Part shown: positions 36,057 through 46,880 of the stretch, piece after piece
Position numbering within the stretch: the first letter of the stretch is position 1
Layout of the letters: each line of letters begins with the position of its first letter
Source: Clusia tigrina
Lineage: Eukaryota; Arthropoda; Insecta; Diptera; Clusiidae
Assembly (NCBI GenBank): GCA_920105625.2
Contig: OV050030.1
Location: forward strand, 422,649,240-422,713,239
Reading direction: 5' to 3'
Length of the DNA: 64,000 nt
Made by a program: the position numbers and the translations under genes
The notes under the pieces: generated by a model
What the model was told of the DNA's origin: nothing
Database searches by the model: none
What the model saw: the letters and a program-made list of their open reading frames with translations, nothing else

Positions 36057-36261
36057 TTATTATTATTATATCTTACACCATAATTAATTATAAGTGCAAG
36101 GTGTTGGGGGAATGAGTACTAGCTACAGAGGCCTTCAACTCGAAGAGAAAAGGATTTTATAGAAAGAAGCATTTTTGGAAACCAAGCCTGTGGCAGGATT
36201 TGAACCTTCGACCCTCGGGGTGTGAGTCTAGCATGCTTACCACTAGACCACAGAGACCGGC
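36057..36261 (-). mobile_element. tRNA-derived SINE, near full length
   Basis: Minus-strand insertion flanked by a perfect 11-bp repeat TGGGTTGATTA (36,046-36,056 and 36,262-36,272). Read on the minus strand it begins GCCGGTCTCTGTGGTCTAG, carries an A box (TGGTCTAGTGGT) and B box (GGTTCAAATCC), then the AATGCTTCTTTCTATAAAAT body and TAATAATAA tail. It closely matches the copy at 38.8 kb. Confidence 0.93.
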
Positions 36262-36371
36262 TGGGTTGATTAATTATACTATATATTATATAGATAATTG
36301 ATCAAATACATCTCTCTAAAAATAAAGTGGGTGGTAAAGTTAAATCATGGCGATATGAGATACATAGAACA

Positions 36372-37594
36372 TATGAGGGCGGATTGATATTGAAGCTACC
36401 TAAGTAGGAAAAAACATTTTTTTTTTCAAAAACCATTACACTTAGTAAGACGATATTCCAACTTCTTTATACCATCTGAATAATACGATTTCGGGAACCC
36501 CTCAAAACACGCGTTAGTTTCGGTAATCACTTCTTCGTTTGAGATGAGTCTTTTTCCTGCGAGCCATTTTTTCAAGTTTGGAAACAGGAAAAAGTCACTA
36601 GGAGCTAAGTCTGGACTATAAGGTGGATGATTAACCAATTCGAAGTGCATTTCACGTAATTTTAGCATCGTATCTAATGCTGTGTGAACCGGTGCGTTGT
36701 CTTGAAGAAAGAGCATTTTTTTCTTCTTTAAATGTGGTCGTTTTTCATTGATTGCATCAATCAATTGATCCAATAATGCACGATAATACTTTCTTGTGAT
36801 TGTGGATCCTTTTTCAAGATAATCGATGAGCAATATTCCGTGTGCATCCCAAAATACAGTGGCCATAACCTTGCCAGCCGATTTCACAGCCTTCGCCTTC
36901 TTCGGAGCACTTCCACCAGCTTCCACCCATTGTTTCGATTGATTTTTGGTTTCAGGTGTGTAGTGGTGGACCCACGTTTCATCAACAGTTATTAATCGAC
37001 GCCAAAAATCAACAGGATTACGCTTTATCATGTCCAAACACCGCTGTGAAGTGGTCTGTCGAACTCGTTGCTGTTCGACACTGAGCAAACGCGGCACCCA
37101 TCTTGCCGATAGCTTTTTCATATGCAAATGTTCATGCAAAATGTTGAACACACGTTCCTATGATATGTTTACCATTTCAACAATCTCACGCAACTTGACT
37201 CGGCGATCATTCATAACGATATCGAGGATTTTCTTGATATTTTCTTCAGTAACCACCTCTTTTGGCCTTCCTGTTGATGGTATTGTTGCAGTGCTTAATT
37301 TTACCATGTAATCTGACGGAGCAGACTCACCGTAATGTTTATCGAGCTTTTCTTTTGTCTCTTTCGCCGTTTTCCCTTTCAAATAATCGTGTTTAATCAC
37401 TGCACGAAATTCGCTTTTTTCCATTTTTCAAGAAACACAAAAGTTGCTTACTTCAAACGACCACAACAAATAAACTAATCGATGAATTTGGGTGAAATTT
37501 TAACAGCTGACGTTTGCAATTTCTAAAAAAAAAAGTTTTTTTGTTTATGCTGCCATCTAGCGCTAGGTGGCTTCAATATCAATCCACCCTCGTA
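36372..37594 (-). mobile_element. Mariner element, irritans type copy B
   Basis: TA-flanked. The left end is TATGAGGGCGGATTGATATT and the right end, inverted, is TACGAGGGTGGATTGATATT. It is nearly identical to copy A at 16.6-17.9 kb but about 36 bp shorter, through a deletion at 36,432 that removes the transposase C-terminus, and has a few bases less near 37,515. Confidence 0.92.
36426..37424 (-). pseudogene. Irritans-type mariner transposase with one nonsense codon and a clipped C-terminus (copy B)
   Basis: Starts at ATG 37,424 (MEKSEFRAVIKHDYLKGKTA), reads to VEMVNIS and an in-frame TAG at 37,158-37,160, then stays in frame through VFNILHEHLHMKKLSARWVP, TVDETWVHHYTPE (first Asp), LFLQDNAPVHTALDTM (second Asp) and YSPDLAPSDFFLFPNLKK (third Asp, 34 residues on). 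The last ten or so residues are replaced by NGF because of the 36-bp deletion. Apart from the TAG the frame is open, so this copy is much better preserved than copy A. The same TAG is present in copy A. Confidence 0.92.
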
Positions 37595-38753
37595 AACTTT
37601 ATCTCTGCAGCACTTTTTGATGTTGATGAATTATAAATTAAAGTCGTCATGGGGTTTTAAATGTTACGCCCACTATGATCACCACGATTCATAATATAAT
37701 TTTGTGGCATTCTGTTAAAAATGTTGTTAATATATCTTGTGTATATCTCTAGTTATGTGCTTAATGATGGGCGTGATATTGTAGTAACCCAGACATTTGT
37801 ACCATAATTCCACAGTGCCACGTGATAAATTTTCGTGGATACACTAACATAGGGCCCCAGCTATGCATATATGTCAATAGTCGGCGTGGTACTGGAGTTA
37901 ACCAGCCGTTGGTTTAGAGTTTAATACTGGTACTGTAATCCATCATGTCCAATTTCGCTGAAGAATCTTATATAGAGGCCCACAATAGTATTATTTACAG
38001 CATTTATGACCAGCTAATCGTGAACAGGCACTCTGGGCTGTTTCCGTGATATTTATACCAAACACCACAAAAAAGATACATATCAATTACTTAACGCTTA
38101 AAATACATCAGTGTCCCCCACCTGGCAGTCATCTTCCCGGATTCACAAGCATGCATAACATCCTCTTCACGGGACACAAAAATCATATTATGAGCCATTT
38201 CTTTCAAGTGCTGCGGGGGCTTCTAATCTGAAACTTGCGAAAATGTTTGTAAGGAAAATAAAATTAGTTGCCAATTAAATATAAAATATGTTACCAATTA
38301 AATATAAATAATGTTACAAATTAGTAGTTTCAATATTCACGACTAATCATGAATAAACGATATATTCAAATAAATGTCGTTTTTAAATTATGTGTAGAAC
38401 ACCCTTGTGGATGTCTCTTTCTCCCTAGTGCAATGAGTAACAGGTTGTTTGTTCATTAGTGATATTGCGTCTTTCTTGTATATATTTGCCATAAACGGTG
38501 ATGATATCCCGTTGTCACTACTACCTTCCAGTATATTCTTCACAGTTCTAGAAAGCATAGTTGCTACATAGAATAAGGGAGAGTTCAGTTGTGAATTGAA
38601 AGCAACCCCGATTAGACTGACTTAGAAGTAGACAAATTAAACTTGGGATACTGTTGAAGTGAATTAAAGTGGATTAACTGCACTTCTTAAACAAATTGTT
38701 GTTACTCTCAACTACTTCACTTAAAACTAAATTATCAAACAAAACAAGGTATT
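37595..38753. other. Unassigned stretch
   Basis: No gene recognised. A short repeat (AATTAAATATAAA around 38,272-38,312) is the only structure seen. Confidence 0.55.
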
Positions 38754-38765
38754 TACATTACATGA

Positions 38766-38978
38766 GCCGCCGTCTGTGGTCTAGTGGTAAGCATGCTAGA
38801 CTCACACCCCGAGGGTCGCAGGTTCAAATCCTGCCACGGGCTTTATCTCCAAAAGGCTTCTTTCTATAAAATCTTTTTCTCTTTGAGTCGAAGGCCTCTG
38901 TAGCTAGTACTCATTCCCCCAACACCTTGCACTCATAATTAATTATGGCGTAAGATATAATAATAATAATAATAATAA
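38766..38978 (+). mobile_element. tRNA-derived SINE, full-length reference copy
   Basis: 213 bp flanked by a perfect 12-bp repeat TACATTACATGA (38,754-38,765 and 38,979-38,990). The head is tRNA-like: A box TGGTCTAGTGGT at 38,777-38,788 and B box GGTTCAAATCC at 38,821-38,831, the internal promoter of RNA polymerase III. A non-tRNA body follows (GGCTTCTTTCTATAAAATC, GAGTCGAAGGCCTCTGTAG, ACTCATTCCCCCAACACC, AATTATGGCGTAAGATATAA) and a TAATAATAA tail. The parent tRNA is not clear. SINEs are moved by LINE enzymes; the partner LINE is not identified here. Confidence 0.93.
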
Positions 38979-38990
38979 TACATTACATGA

Positions 38991-40149
38991 CACATTTCAG
39001 TGGTATCACAATTACCAAAGAACTAATTTTCTTAGCAACATTGCAAATTTTTCTTAACAACAGTTCACACTCATCTGATCCCACTTTCTCGCACACATTA
39101 CTCTTACTTACCTACCAAATAATTTGCACCTGTCCGTTGACGTGCCAATTTTTCAGCCTTATTTCTGTGATGCACGAAAATCAAACATCATCACGTAGAA
39201 ACGTAATTTTGTTCAACTTTCAAGACTCATTTCTCTTTCAAATTCTGCATCATTAGACTGAGAAAACCCGGCACACAATTTGCTCCAAATTGTTCCAAAA
39301 TGTTTGTAGGAGTATTGTTTTCAAAACGTACACAAAAACTGATTGGAAATCTGATACTAAACGATCTGTTATTTCATTTTGTGGCTTAGAGTTTCTACTT
39401 TCTTCTGCTGCTCTTTGAGTTACCTGCGAATAATTTGAAGTAAAACCACTGCAAACACATCAATTTTTTATAATCTTTGAAGAAACAATTAAATCCCATG
39501 TTAATGCCTATCTATCAACATCAACATCACTCTTTGTGATTTTACGATATAAAATCGTCATTTAACAAACACCATTAACGTGTTTGTTTAATTATAATTA
39601 TTTGTATTAATTTGTTGCTTTTTGTGTTCAAATTTCACTTTTATTTATTGGATATTTTATGATTAATTAATAGAAATACTCGTAGTAGAAGTGGAAAAAT
39701 AAATGTTTAAAAAAATTGAACGACTATCACGAAGTTACTCAAAATAAACACCCTAAAGTCCCCAGTCCGCAACAAGACACCAGTGAAAGTACACCTGAAA
39801 GAAGTGTCTAATTATCGAGTCTTGGAATTGTTCGCTTGAATAAACAAACAAATCGACAATGGCATGTGTGCGAGTATGTTTGGGAGCTTCGTAACTCCAA
39901 TCGCTTGTTTGCAAATTATATTCCGCAACGGTAGCGGCAGCGACTGCAACAACTCCAAAGAGTACTCCTTACAGCAGTACCCTCAAAGCTGGCATTAATT
40001 GAAATTTTAACAAATAAGTTTATTAATTATTGTCATGTCATTTTTAATAAAACATTTCAATTGCCTTAGTACACCAGTAGTAAAATATTTTTAATGTTAT
40101 TTAATATTTATTTGTTGAATCGGACACAAATCGGAGCCACTCTAGGGTT
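38991..40149. other. Unassigned stretch
   Basis: No supported gene. AT-rich, with unique-looking sequence after 39,300. Confidence 0.55.
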
Positions 40150-41260
40150 GGTTGGATAGGCCTGTACAATTTACCGCTTCGTCACCTCTATGAATTCCCC
40201 CTGCGGTGGTATGTTGTTTTGCTCCTTAGGACGCGTTGATACTCTTGATGGTTGAATCACACGCAGTAAGTAATTGCTTTGGAAAGTATTTATGGGATCA
40301 TATTTTCTTTTTGATGATAGGCGCATGTTTGATGTTGTCTTTGCCAACTGGATAATCTCTCTTGGAGGCCAGTTCTTTCTCTCATAATGATGCAGACGAT
40401 CGCAGCTCTTCCAAAGACCCAACCCAGCTGCAAATGTAACCACTTTACATTCCTCACAAAATACCAACGACTTTGATATCAGCATAAACTTTCCATTCGT
40501 GTTCTTTATATTTTACACATTTCAGCAAAAAGACCATTATCTCGTATGATTCCTTAATGTTCACAACATGAGAGATTGGAAGGGACGGTTTCTAGTTTCC
40601 ATTGTGCAGTAGACTTGGTTTGCTACTATCGACAAACAACTGCCGCTGCTGTAGATCATAAGGATGATCAAGGTCCAAGAATGAACAAGGAATGTAGTTG
40701 CAAACGGATCTAAAGACTGTTGTTTTCACAGAAGGAACGAAAAAGCCGTATTGCTTCAAGCGAGAACCATGTAATTCCGACTTCTTTTTTCTGCGTTCCA
40801 GACTAATTATTCAATTCAGACTGCGATAGATGTTTTCGTTCTCCTTCTATTTTGAACACACTGCCACTGGCTGTTGCTGTATCTTCTGATGAATCAGAGC
40901 CATTATAATTGTCAGTTTCATCGATACACTTGGGTTAGGGAATTGCAGCCGACTCCGGAGTTAGAAACGTAACAGATGACACATTCACATAAGTCCATTG
41001 TGTAGTTCTTCCAAAGACATTCTTTTTTACTCAGACAAACATAGCAATGAGGTGGCAAAAAGATAAACTCCAAACCATTGGCACGCCGAATTTCATGTAT
41101 CGTCTAACGATAAAAAAAGCTATAATACATGAATCACATAAGTATATACAATTTACAACAAACACTCTTTGGAGCCATGTGACACGAATTGTGTGGCACG
41201 AACGACATATTGGTAATTGGTGTCCATCGTTCATCAATATTTTAAGGTGCTATTCTAAAG
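40150..41260 (-). pseudogene. Decayed repeat-associated gene with LLHNGN and ERKNWPPRE motifs
   Basis: Patched minus-strand frames give, from right to left: a Cys-rich segment (ICRSCHTIRVTWLQ and CDSCII, about 41,210-41,120), KKNVFGRTTQWTYVNVSS (41,030-40,975), FLDLDHPYDLQQRQLFVDSS then KPSLLHNGN (40,660-40,590), LPISHVVNIKESYEIMVFLL, YKEHEWKVYADIKVVGIL, then LGLWKSCDRLHHYERKNWPP to 40,171. This matches a widespread arthropod family, usually repeated, with LLHNGN and CLWDSR...RKDWP motifs. Its role is not known to me. Several stops and shifts are present. An association with a mobile element is inferred from its repetition in other genomes. Confidence 0.55.
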
Positions 41261-41419
41261 TGTTGCTGATAAGCTTCTTGCAAAAAATTGGGAAAACTGA
41301 GTTGATTTAACTTTCAGACATATTCCACGCATCTGGTGTATTTTTGTCGTCGAATTCTCTACTTAACTTTATATTGAAATGCGTAGCATACTTTAAGAAT
41401 TGTGCGGTTTATCTATTCT

Positions 41420-41965
41420 GTACTGACGAGGAGTCCTGCCACACGACTAGACTAACTTGGACAAGAATGGACAAAAACAGAACCAATCAACTTCTTCGAC
41501 TTGGTCGCGTATCACTGTCGACAACTGTGTCGGTTTTGACCAGCCATTGCATAAGTGGACAGCACGCAGAAAGACTGGGCCTACCCTCAAATGATTTTTG
41601 CCGAGGCTGTGGTTCCGAGGACGAGGACGAGACGGTTTTCCAACTCTTATGCCACTGCCCATCCTTTAGCAGAAGAAGAATTCGCACCTTTGGTACCCCA
41701 TTTCTCACAGGTTTGATAGAGCTGTCATCCTTTAATATTAGGGACATAACAAGGTTCATCAAAGTATCAGGATGGCTTCCTGCAACATGATTGGGGAGTC
41801 GTGCCTTTCCTGGCGCTGCCCTTGCGCTGAATATCATCATCCCAAGTAAGGGAACTTTTTAGTCAGTGCTTGAACGGCGCCACACCGTGTTATCACAATG
41901 GGCCATTATGTGTGCTCAAGTGTGCTTTTGGCAAACTGGGCGGCCACTCCTACCTACCTACCTAT
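41420..41965 (+). pseudogene. C-terminus and 3' UTR of an I/LOA-type LINE
   Basis: An open frame ends at the stop near 41,788 and includes TRMDKNRTNQLLRLGRVSLS, LTSHCISGQHAERLGLP and the zinc-knuckle-like CRGCGSEDEDETVFQLLCHC, then FGTPFLTGLIEL and FIKVSGW. The 3' UTR carries GTTATCACAATGGGCC and ends in CTACCTACCTACCT near 41,963. The 5' part of the gene is absent. The frame is open as far as it goes, so this may be younger than the fragments at 12 and 20 kb. Confidence 0.8.
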
Positions 41966-43392
41966 TTTGTAACACCCTTCCATCTGAGAATATACTCGTA
42001 CATATACAGATTCGCTTGGATTTTCTCCATGGTCGCAAATGAGAAAATACCTTTCCAGTTTCATAAGCCAGCAAATTTCTAAGAAGCATTCAGGGAAAAC
42101 GAAGGAAGTATCCATACCTCGATCTTGAAACACTAACTTTGCCACAATTGGTTGCAGTCTTAACGCACAACAAAATGTGTCTGTTGTTTCTTCGAAGTGC
42201 TCGTTTAAGGTGTGCAATTGAAACGCGACTATCCTCCAAGGTTAAACACCCAGATTGTTACAGTTATGCCCTGATTAGCTGCTACTATTTTTACCATTGA
42301 CACTGATTTTTATACTGACTGACTGAGTCACTGTAACTGTTGTTGTTGTTTTCGCAGTTGTTGTGGTTGTTGCTTTCGCAGTTGTTGTGGTTGTTGCTTT
42401 TGCTATTATTATTGCTATTGCGCCAGTTGCTGTTATTTGATTGCTTATCTTGCCAGTCATTATGGCCGTATTTAATTGCAGCGCATTAATTACATTTAGC
42501 CAAGTGTCAGAGTGTCCGCGGCGTGTAATGAAGATATATAAGGGCGCCTTAACTAGGGTTCAGTATTAATCACTTTGGACGTAGTGGCCGAAGGTTTGCT
42601 GCATGATGAGTGAGTGCGCATTGTAATGTAGGCCAAAATCTACGCTAACAATTCAATTTACCATATCGCATTCATTGTTTCAGTCGTTGATATGAGTGAC
42701 GAACATAATGATTAATTAGATATTTTTACTGAAATTACTTTAAGTGCGCCCAGACATGATGGCTCCATAATATATTAGGAGGCAATGGTGCCGCCCACAC
42801 AACGAAGCGAACACAACGAAGCGAAAGCGTTCAAAATTTGCCGGAAGAGAGTCCATGATTTGCTGCAGTTTCAGTGGAGTTGAGTGATGAGATAATAAAC
42901 TGCTCTCTTACACAATAGAAATGAGGCTAGTAAAAAACCAGTCAGCGTACTTTAACGCAAGAGAAGAGCGTGGGTGATGACCTTGTTTTTTGGTCCATCA
43001 AACGCGTTCTGTCTACACCTCTCGCCATAAGAACAAAACATAATCGTGATATATTACATTACCCAAGACTTTCAATGCTTTCTCTCCATTGTGAAGGAGT
43101 GTGCAGCTGCTTCAGCGAAATATGAAATGAAGTTTTAGAGGTTGCAGCATTGTGGAGGAAGATAAATCACTAGAAATCAATGAATAACGCTAGAAATGGG
43201 TACAAAGAACTCGAGAATATTTCATTGGCTGAACAGCTGTTTGCCGTTACTATTTAGGATGCTCTTGAATATGGTTTAATTCACCTTAGAGAAGAGAATA
43301 TAAGTCCACAAATATATTAAACAGCAATAATGGCTCAATAGGTGGTGAAAATCCAACATATTAGTACAGGTTTCTGACTGAAAGGTAACTAC
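41966..43392. other. Unassigned stretch with a CAA/TTG minisatellite
   Basis: At 42,338-42,412, TTGTTGTGGTTGTTGCTTT and TCGCAG alternate in a 24-bp period, about three copies. A minus-strand open stretch at 41,954-42,217 has no recognised motif. The rest is unassigned. Confidence 0.5.
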
Positions 43393-43600
43393 TAAGTTGA
43401 CAGTAAGTAAGTAAATCAATTCAATCCACCTTTTCACACAGGAACAATTCTGCGATGATCAAGTTGCAAGACTTACGTACATCGAGCGGATCCGTCGTAT
43501 TAACCGCTCGATGTAAGTAAGTCTTGCAACTTGATCATTGCAGAATTGTTCCTGTGTGAAAAGGTGGATTGTATTGATTAACTTACTTACTCTCAACTTA
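43393..43600. mobile_element. Near-perfect palindrome: foldback-type MITE
   Basis: Two arms of about 97 bp (43,393-43,489 and 43,504-43,600) are inverted copies with few mismatches, separated by a 14-bp loop ATCCGTCGTATTAA. Arm ends read TAAGTTGACAGTAAGTAAG and, inverted, TAAGTTGAGAGTAAGTAAG. The TA at each outer end could be a target duplication, which would fit a Tc1/mariner-type MITE. No coding capacity. It would form a long hairpin in single strands or RNA. Confidence 0.9.
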
Positions 43601-45074
43601 AGTTCTTTTGACTTTTGGTTGCATGGAAAGATGGTTTATCAGGGGACTTCATTCATAACACTAATGCATGCGTATCTGATTTTCACTGCTGAGACGACGG
43701 TCCTCGGTCGAACAGGAGCCTCATCTTAGCAAAGACCTGGGCTTCGTATCAGATATGAATAAAAATGAAATATGAATTGTGGCCAATTAAAAGCAATAGT
43801 GGCCAGTTTCACAGCAGCTAACTTTAAATTATGATTATTATTATTATTGAGCCGTCGTCACTTGGCGGTCGTGGCATATCTTTGCTCTGAAGGAGAAACT
43901 ACTCGTGTTGTAAAACAAGCAACGATTTTCTGCAGCCGCCACATTTCACTTTCCTTCTATGATCATATATGGAACCACTGAGTGTGTGTTTGTTTGTGTG
44001 TGTGTGCACTTGTATCTATTGTAATAAACTTTTCCACAGCCCATCAATGCAGTGCACAATACCCGCAATATGCATTGCATCGAACATGCCCAATTGACTA
44101 ATTTTACCAGAAATATGTTTGCACCAGAAAGCAAAAAACAAACGCTGCTACAAAACAACACAAATTCCGGCCAGTTTCTTACAACTGAATGTATTGTAAT
44201 TGCAATTATTGTTGCTGTTGTTGTTGTTGTTGCTGTTGTTGCAACCCACCACACACATTGCCACGGTTGGTAATTTACACTCTATCGCACACATTGAAAT
44301 GAAAAAGAAATGCGAAAAATTGCTTCGATTGGTAGCATGCAACCGAATGCCGCACTTAAGCCATAAAGCCACATGCGCCAAGCAGTGAGGCGGGTGGTCA
44401 GAATGCTTTACAAATGTGGGCTGTTTCTTGCGCGTACAAATGGTGCCAGTATCCGACCGAGTAGGAAGCTTAAGTGCGGTTTATAGTGAATAAGAAACTC
44501 AACTCACAGTTTCAAATGACAAATCCTTGAAAGAAAATTAAAAACTTTGCTGACATATTGGAATATTCCGAATAAAAAATATGAGTTTGCAATTTATTTG
44601 GCAGATCATGTTCGCCATCAGCTGTTTGCCATCAGCTGTTCGCCATCAGCTGTTCGCCATCAGCTGTTCGCTTATACAATATAAGTTCAGCTGTGCATAA
44701 CTTACTGAAAAGTGGAGAAGTTGTACTTCTCAAAAGGAGACATTGAACCATATCCAAAAACATATTTGATTCATTTGTCAGACATTTGTTTATAAAGTGG
44801 AGTGCCGAACAAAAGAGAATATTTATGTATAGAAGCCATTATTATAGAGAAGAGAGTGTGTATAATAATATTGATTTATTTGAGTACTTACGTCACTTAA
44901 ATTTGATCTAATGAGGTTAAGGAAAGTCTAAAGTGGTGTGCACACAACCGATCGTGAGAAGACACCTTATGGTATTTTCTTTGAACCACTGCAGGTCATA
45001 CTCGTAATGCTATCAGTAGCATTGATTTAAGCTTATAGTATATACTCGTATATGGACGATCAGAACGGAAGAAA
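43601..45074. other. Unassigned stretch
   Basis: Contains GTTGTTGTTGCTGTTG at 44,206-44,240 (the open frames there are by-products), (TG)n near 43,983-44,010, and the 14-bp array listed separately. The block 43,850-44,420 looks like unique fly non-coding DNA. Confidence 0.5.
44614..44669. repeat. 14-bp tandem repeat
   Basis: Four copies of GCCATCAGCTGTTC starting at 44,614, 44,628, 44,642 and 44,656. Each contains the E-box palindrome CAGCTG. A regulatory role is possible but not shown. Confidence 0.92.
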
Positions 45075-46000
45075 ATAAGCTTCTACGTTTCACTCTGTAT
45101 CCGGCGGTCGAGAAGGTTGTCTAATTTCACCATTGCTGTTACTAATTGTCCTCTGCGATGTCTTTATCAGATCTATTGATGGTTGTCAGGGGGACATACC
45201 TTGGAACAATGGCCATCTGGAAGATCTCGTTTACGCTGACGACATCTGCTTATTGTCATTAAAGCATGCGGACATGCAGAAGAAAATCGATCTGGTGGAA
45301 GAATCCAACAAAGTTGGATTAAATATTAATGGCGATAAAACCAAATCTTTGAAAGTAAATGTAGAGGATTTGAGTAGAAGTTTTAACGTAACATATAGCA
45401 GTCTTCAAAACGTCAACAGCTTCACTTACCTGGGAAGCATTAGCTCTACGGATGGTGGTGCGGCAGATGACATACAAAATGGAGTCACAAAAGCTCGCGG
45501 TACGTTTGCTAAACTAAACAAACTATTTTCATACATGCAAAGTTTCGCATTTTCAACTCAAACGTCAAATCGGTTCTTTGTGTGATTGTGAAACTTGGCT
45601 CACGACGGACTTACTCTCAAGCACAGTTTCAAGTTTTCATCAACAAAAGCCTGAGGCGCATATTACGCATTTGGTGGCCCAGAATAATCAAGAACGCAGA
45701 TTTCTGAGGAATATGTAAATAACTACCATCCAGACAGAGATAAAGCAGAAGTAATGGAGATGGATCAGTCATACCCTACGCAAAGATCCCACAGAAATAA
45801 CCAGACAAACCTTCGAGAATGGAACCCGCAAGGCATTAGAAAGAAAGTACGGCCTAGGTGCGAATGGATGAGGACGCTTGAAAAGGAGATTTTATCTACC
45901 GGGAAATCTTTCAGAGAAATAAAAGTCATTGCGAGGAAACGTGGTCGATGGAAACGTTTCGTGAAGGTCCCACAAGGGACGACAGGAACTAAGAGAGAGT
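45075..46000 (+). pseudogene. RTE-like reverse transcriptase fragment, frameshifted
   Basis: Starts in GGREGCLISPLLLLIVLCDV (equivalent to VRQGC-SPLLF), then LEDLVYADDICLLS with the catalytic YADD box, NGDKTKSLKV, and FTYLGSISSTDGGAADDI, all in the frame ending at 45,585. After a shift come FINKSLRRILRIWWPRIIKN (about 45,630-45,690) and, shifted again, LREWNPQGIRKKVRPRCEW and FREIKVIARKRGRWKRFVKV to about 45,975. The EWNPQG and WWPR motifs are typical of RTE-type LINEs, though I cannot fix the clade. The endonuclease is missing through 5' truncation. Confidence 0.82.
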
Positions 46001-46813
46001 AGGTCTTTGAAATACAATGGAGTTCGAAGCAGAATGCTCCGATGAACTGAGTGTTGCCTTCTCCAACTGTTCATCTACTCTTCGAAGACTGGTTACACTA
46101 TAATATATAATAATACATAATAAAGTTCGGTTTGGATATTTATTAATACGATTGACGCGTTTGCTACAGCACCGGAGTAATACGATTATCATCTTATCGA
46201 ATGTGACTGGGGAATTGAACATTGCATAATAACTGAATAGATTTTTTTGTTTGTTTTTAAACATCCATTTTGCTTTTACTTTCGATTTAATGTTCTAACT
46301 AAACTAGCAGAAATTTTGCATGCTGCACTCAAATTTGACATGTTTCCTGAGATAGGAACAAAAAGATTATTCTATTCTATAATTAATGATTTCATTGGTA
46401 CAACCATGGAAACAGGCGATGTATTATCGCAGTATACCAATGCAGTTCGAAGCTAAGTGAATTAGTACTGCGATATTTACGGGTTTATTTCATATGGGAA
46501 GTGGGTTGTTAGATAGGTATTTACTGATTAATAGATAACAAATGCCACATGTCCGCTACAGTAAACAATTGAAGTAACTCATTTACTAACAAAAATCAAC
46601 CCATATTAGTTTACGAATATTAAATCTATACTTGTAATGGTTCTATTGGGGTCTCTACTATACAATATGTCATGATGTCATTACACGACTATAATTTTAC
46701 CTAGTACTGTTACTCCGAGATACTACTTTATAATTATATATAAACTCATGTTAAACCGGGGCTTATCGCAGACAAAGATATTTTAGAATTCTGTTTTTTA
46801 AATTGAACGCCAC
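46001..46813. other. Unassigned stretch upstream of the host-type gene
   Basis: A plus-strand open stretch ending at 46,456 (LAEILHAALKFDMFPEIGTK, then RLFYSIINDF and ETGDVLSQYTNAVRS) is preceded by an AG at about 46,308 that could be a splice acceptor. It could be an exon of an unknown gene. I do not recognise it, and no donor or upstream exon was found. Confidence 0.35.
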
Positions 46814-46821
46814 TATAAATA
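46814..46821 (+). promoter_or_regulatory. TATA box of the host-type gene
   Basis: TATAAATA, 60 bp before the ATG at 46,881. A start of transcription about 30 bp downstream (near 46,845) would leave a 5' leader of about 35 bases. No clear initiator match was fixed. Confidence 0.55.
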
Positions 46822-46880
46822 CGAGTAGAGGCATCGGAGTTCGTACTTTGCTGAAAGCACTTGAAAACTTGAATCGTGTC

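Noticed and set aside
38766..38840. Functional tRNA gene
   Set aside because: The A and B boxes are present but the acceptor ends do not pair; the sequence continues into a body and tail with target duplications shared by other copies, so it is a SINE head.
44148..44388. Open frames rich in Asn or Leu
   Set aside because: By-products of the CAA/TTG tract at 44,206-44,240.
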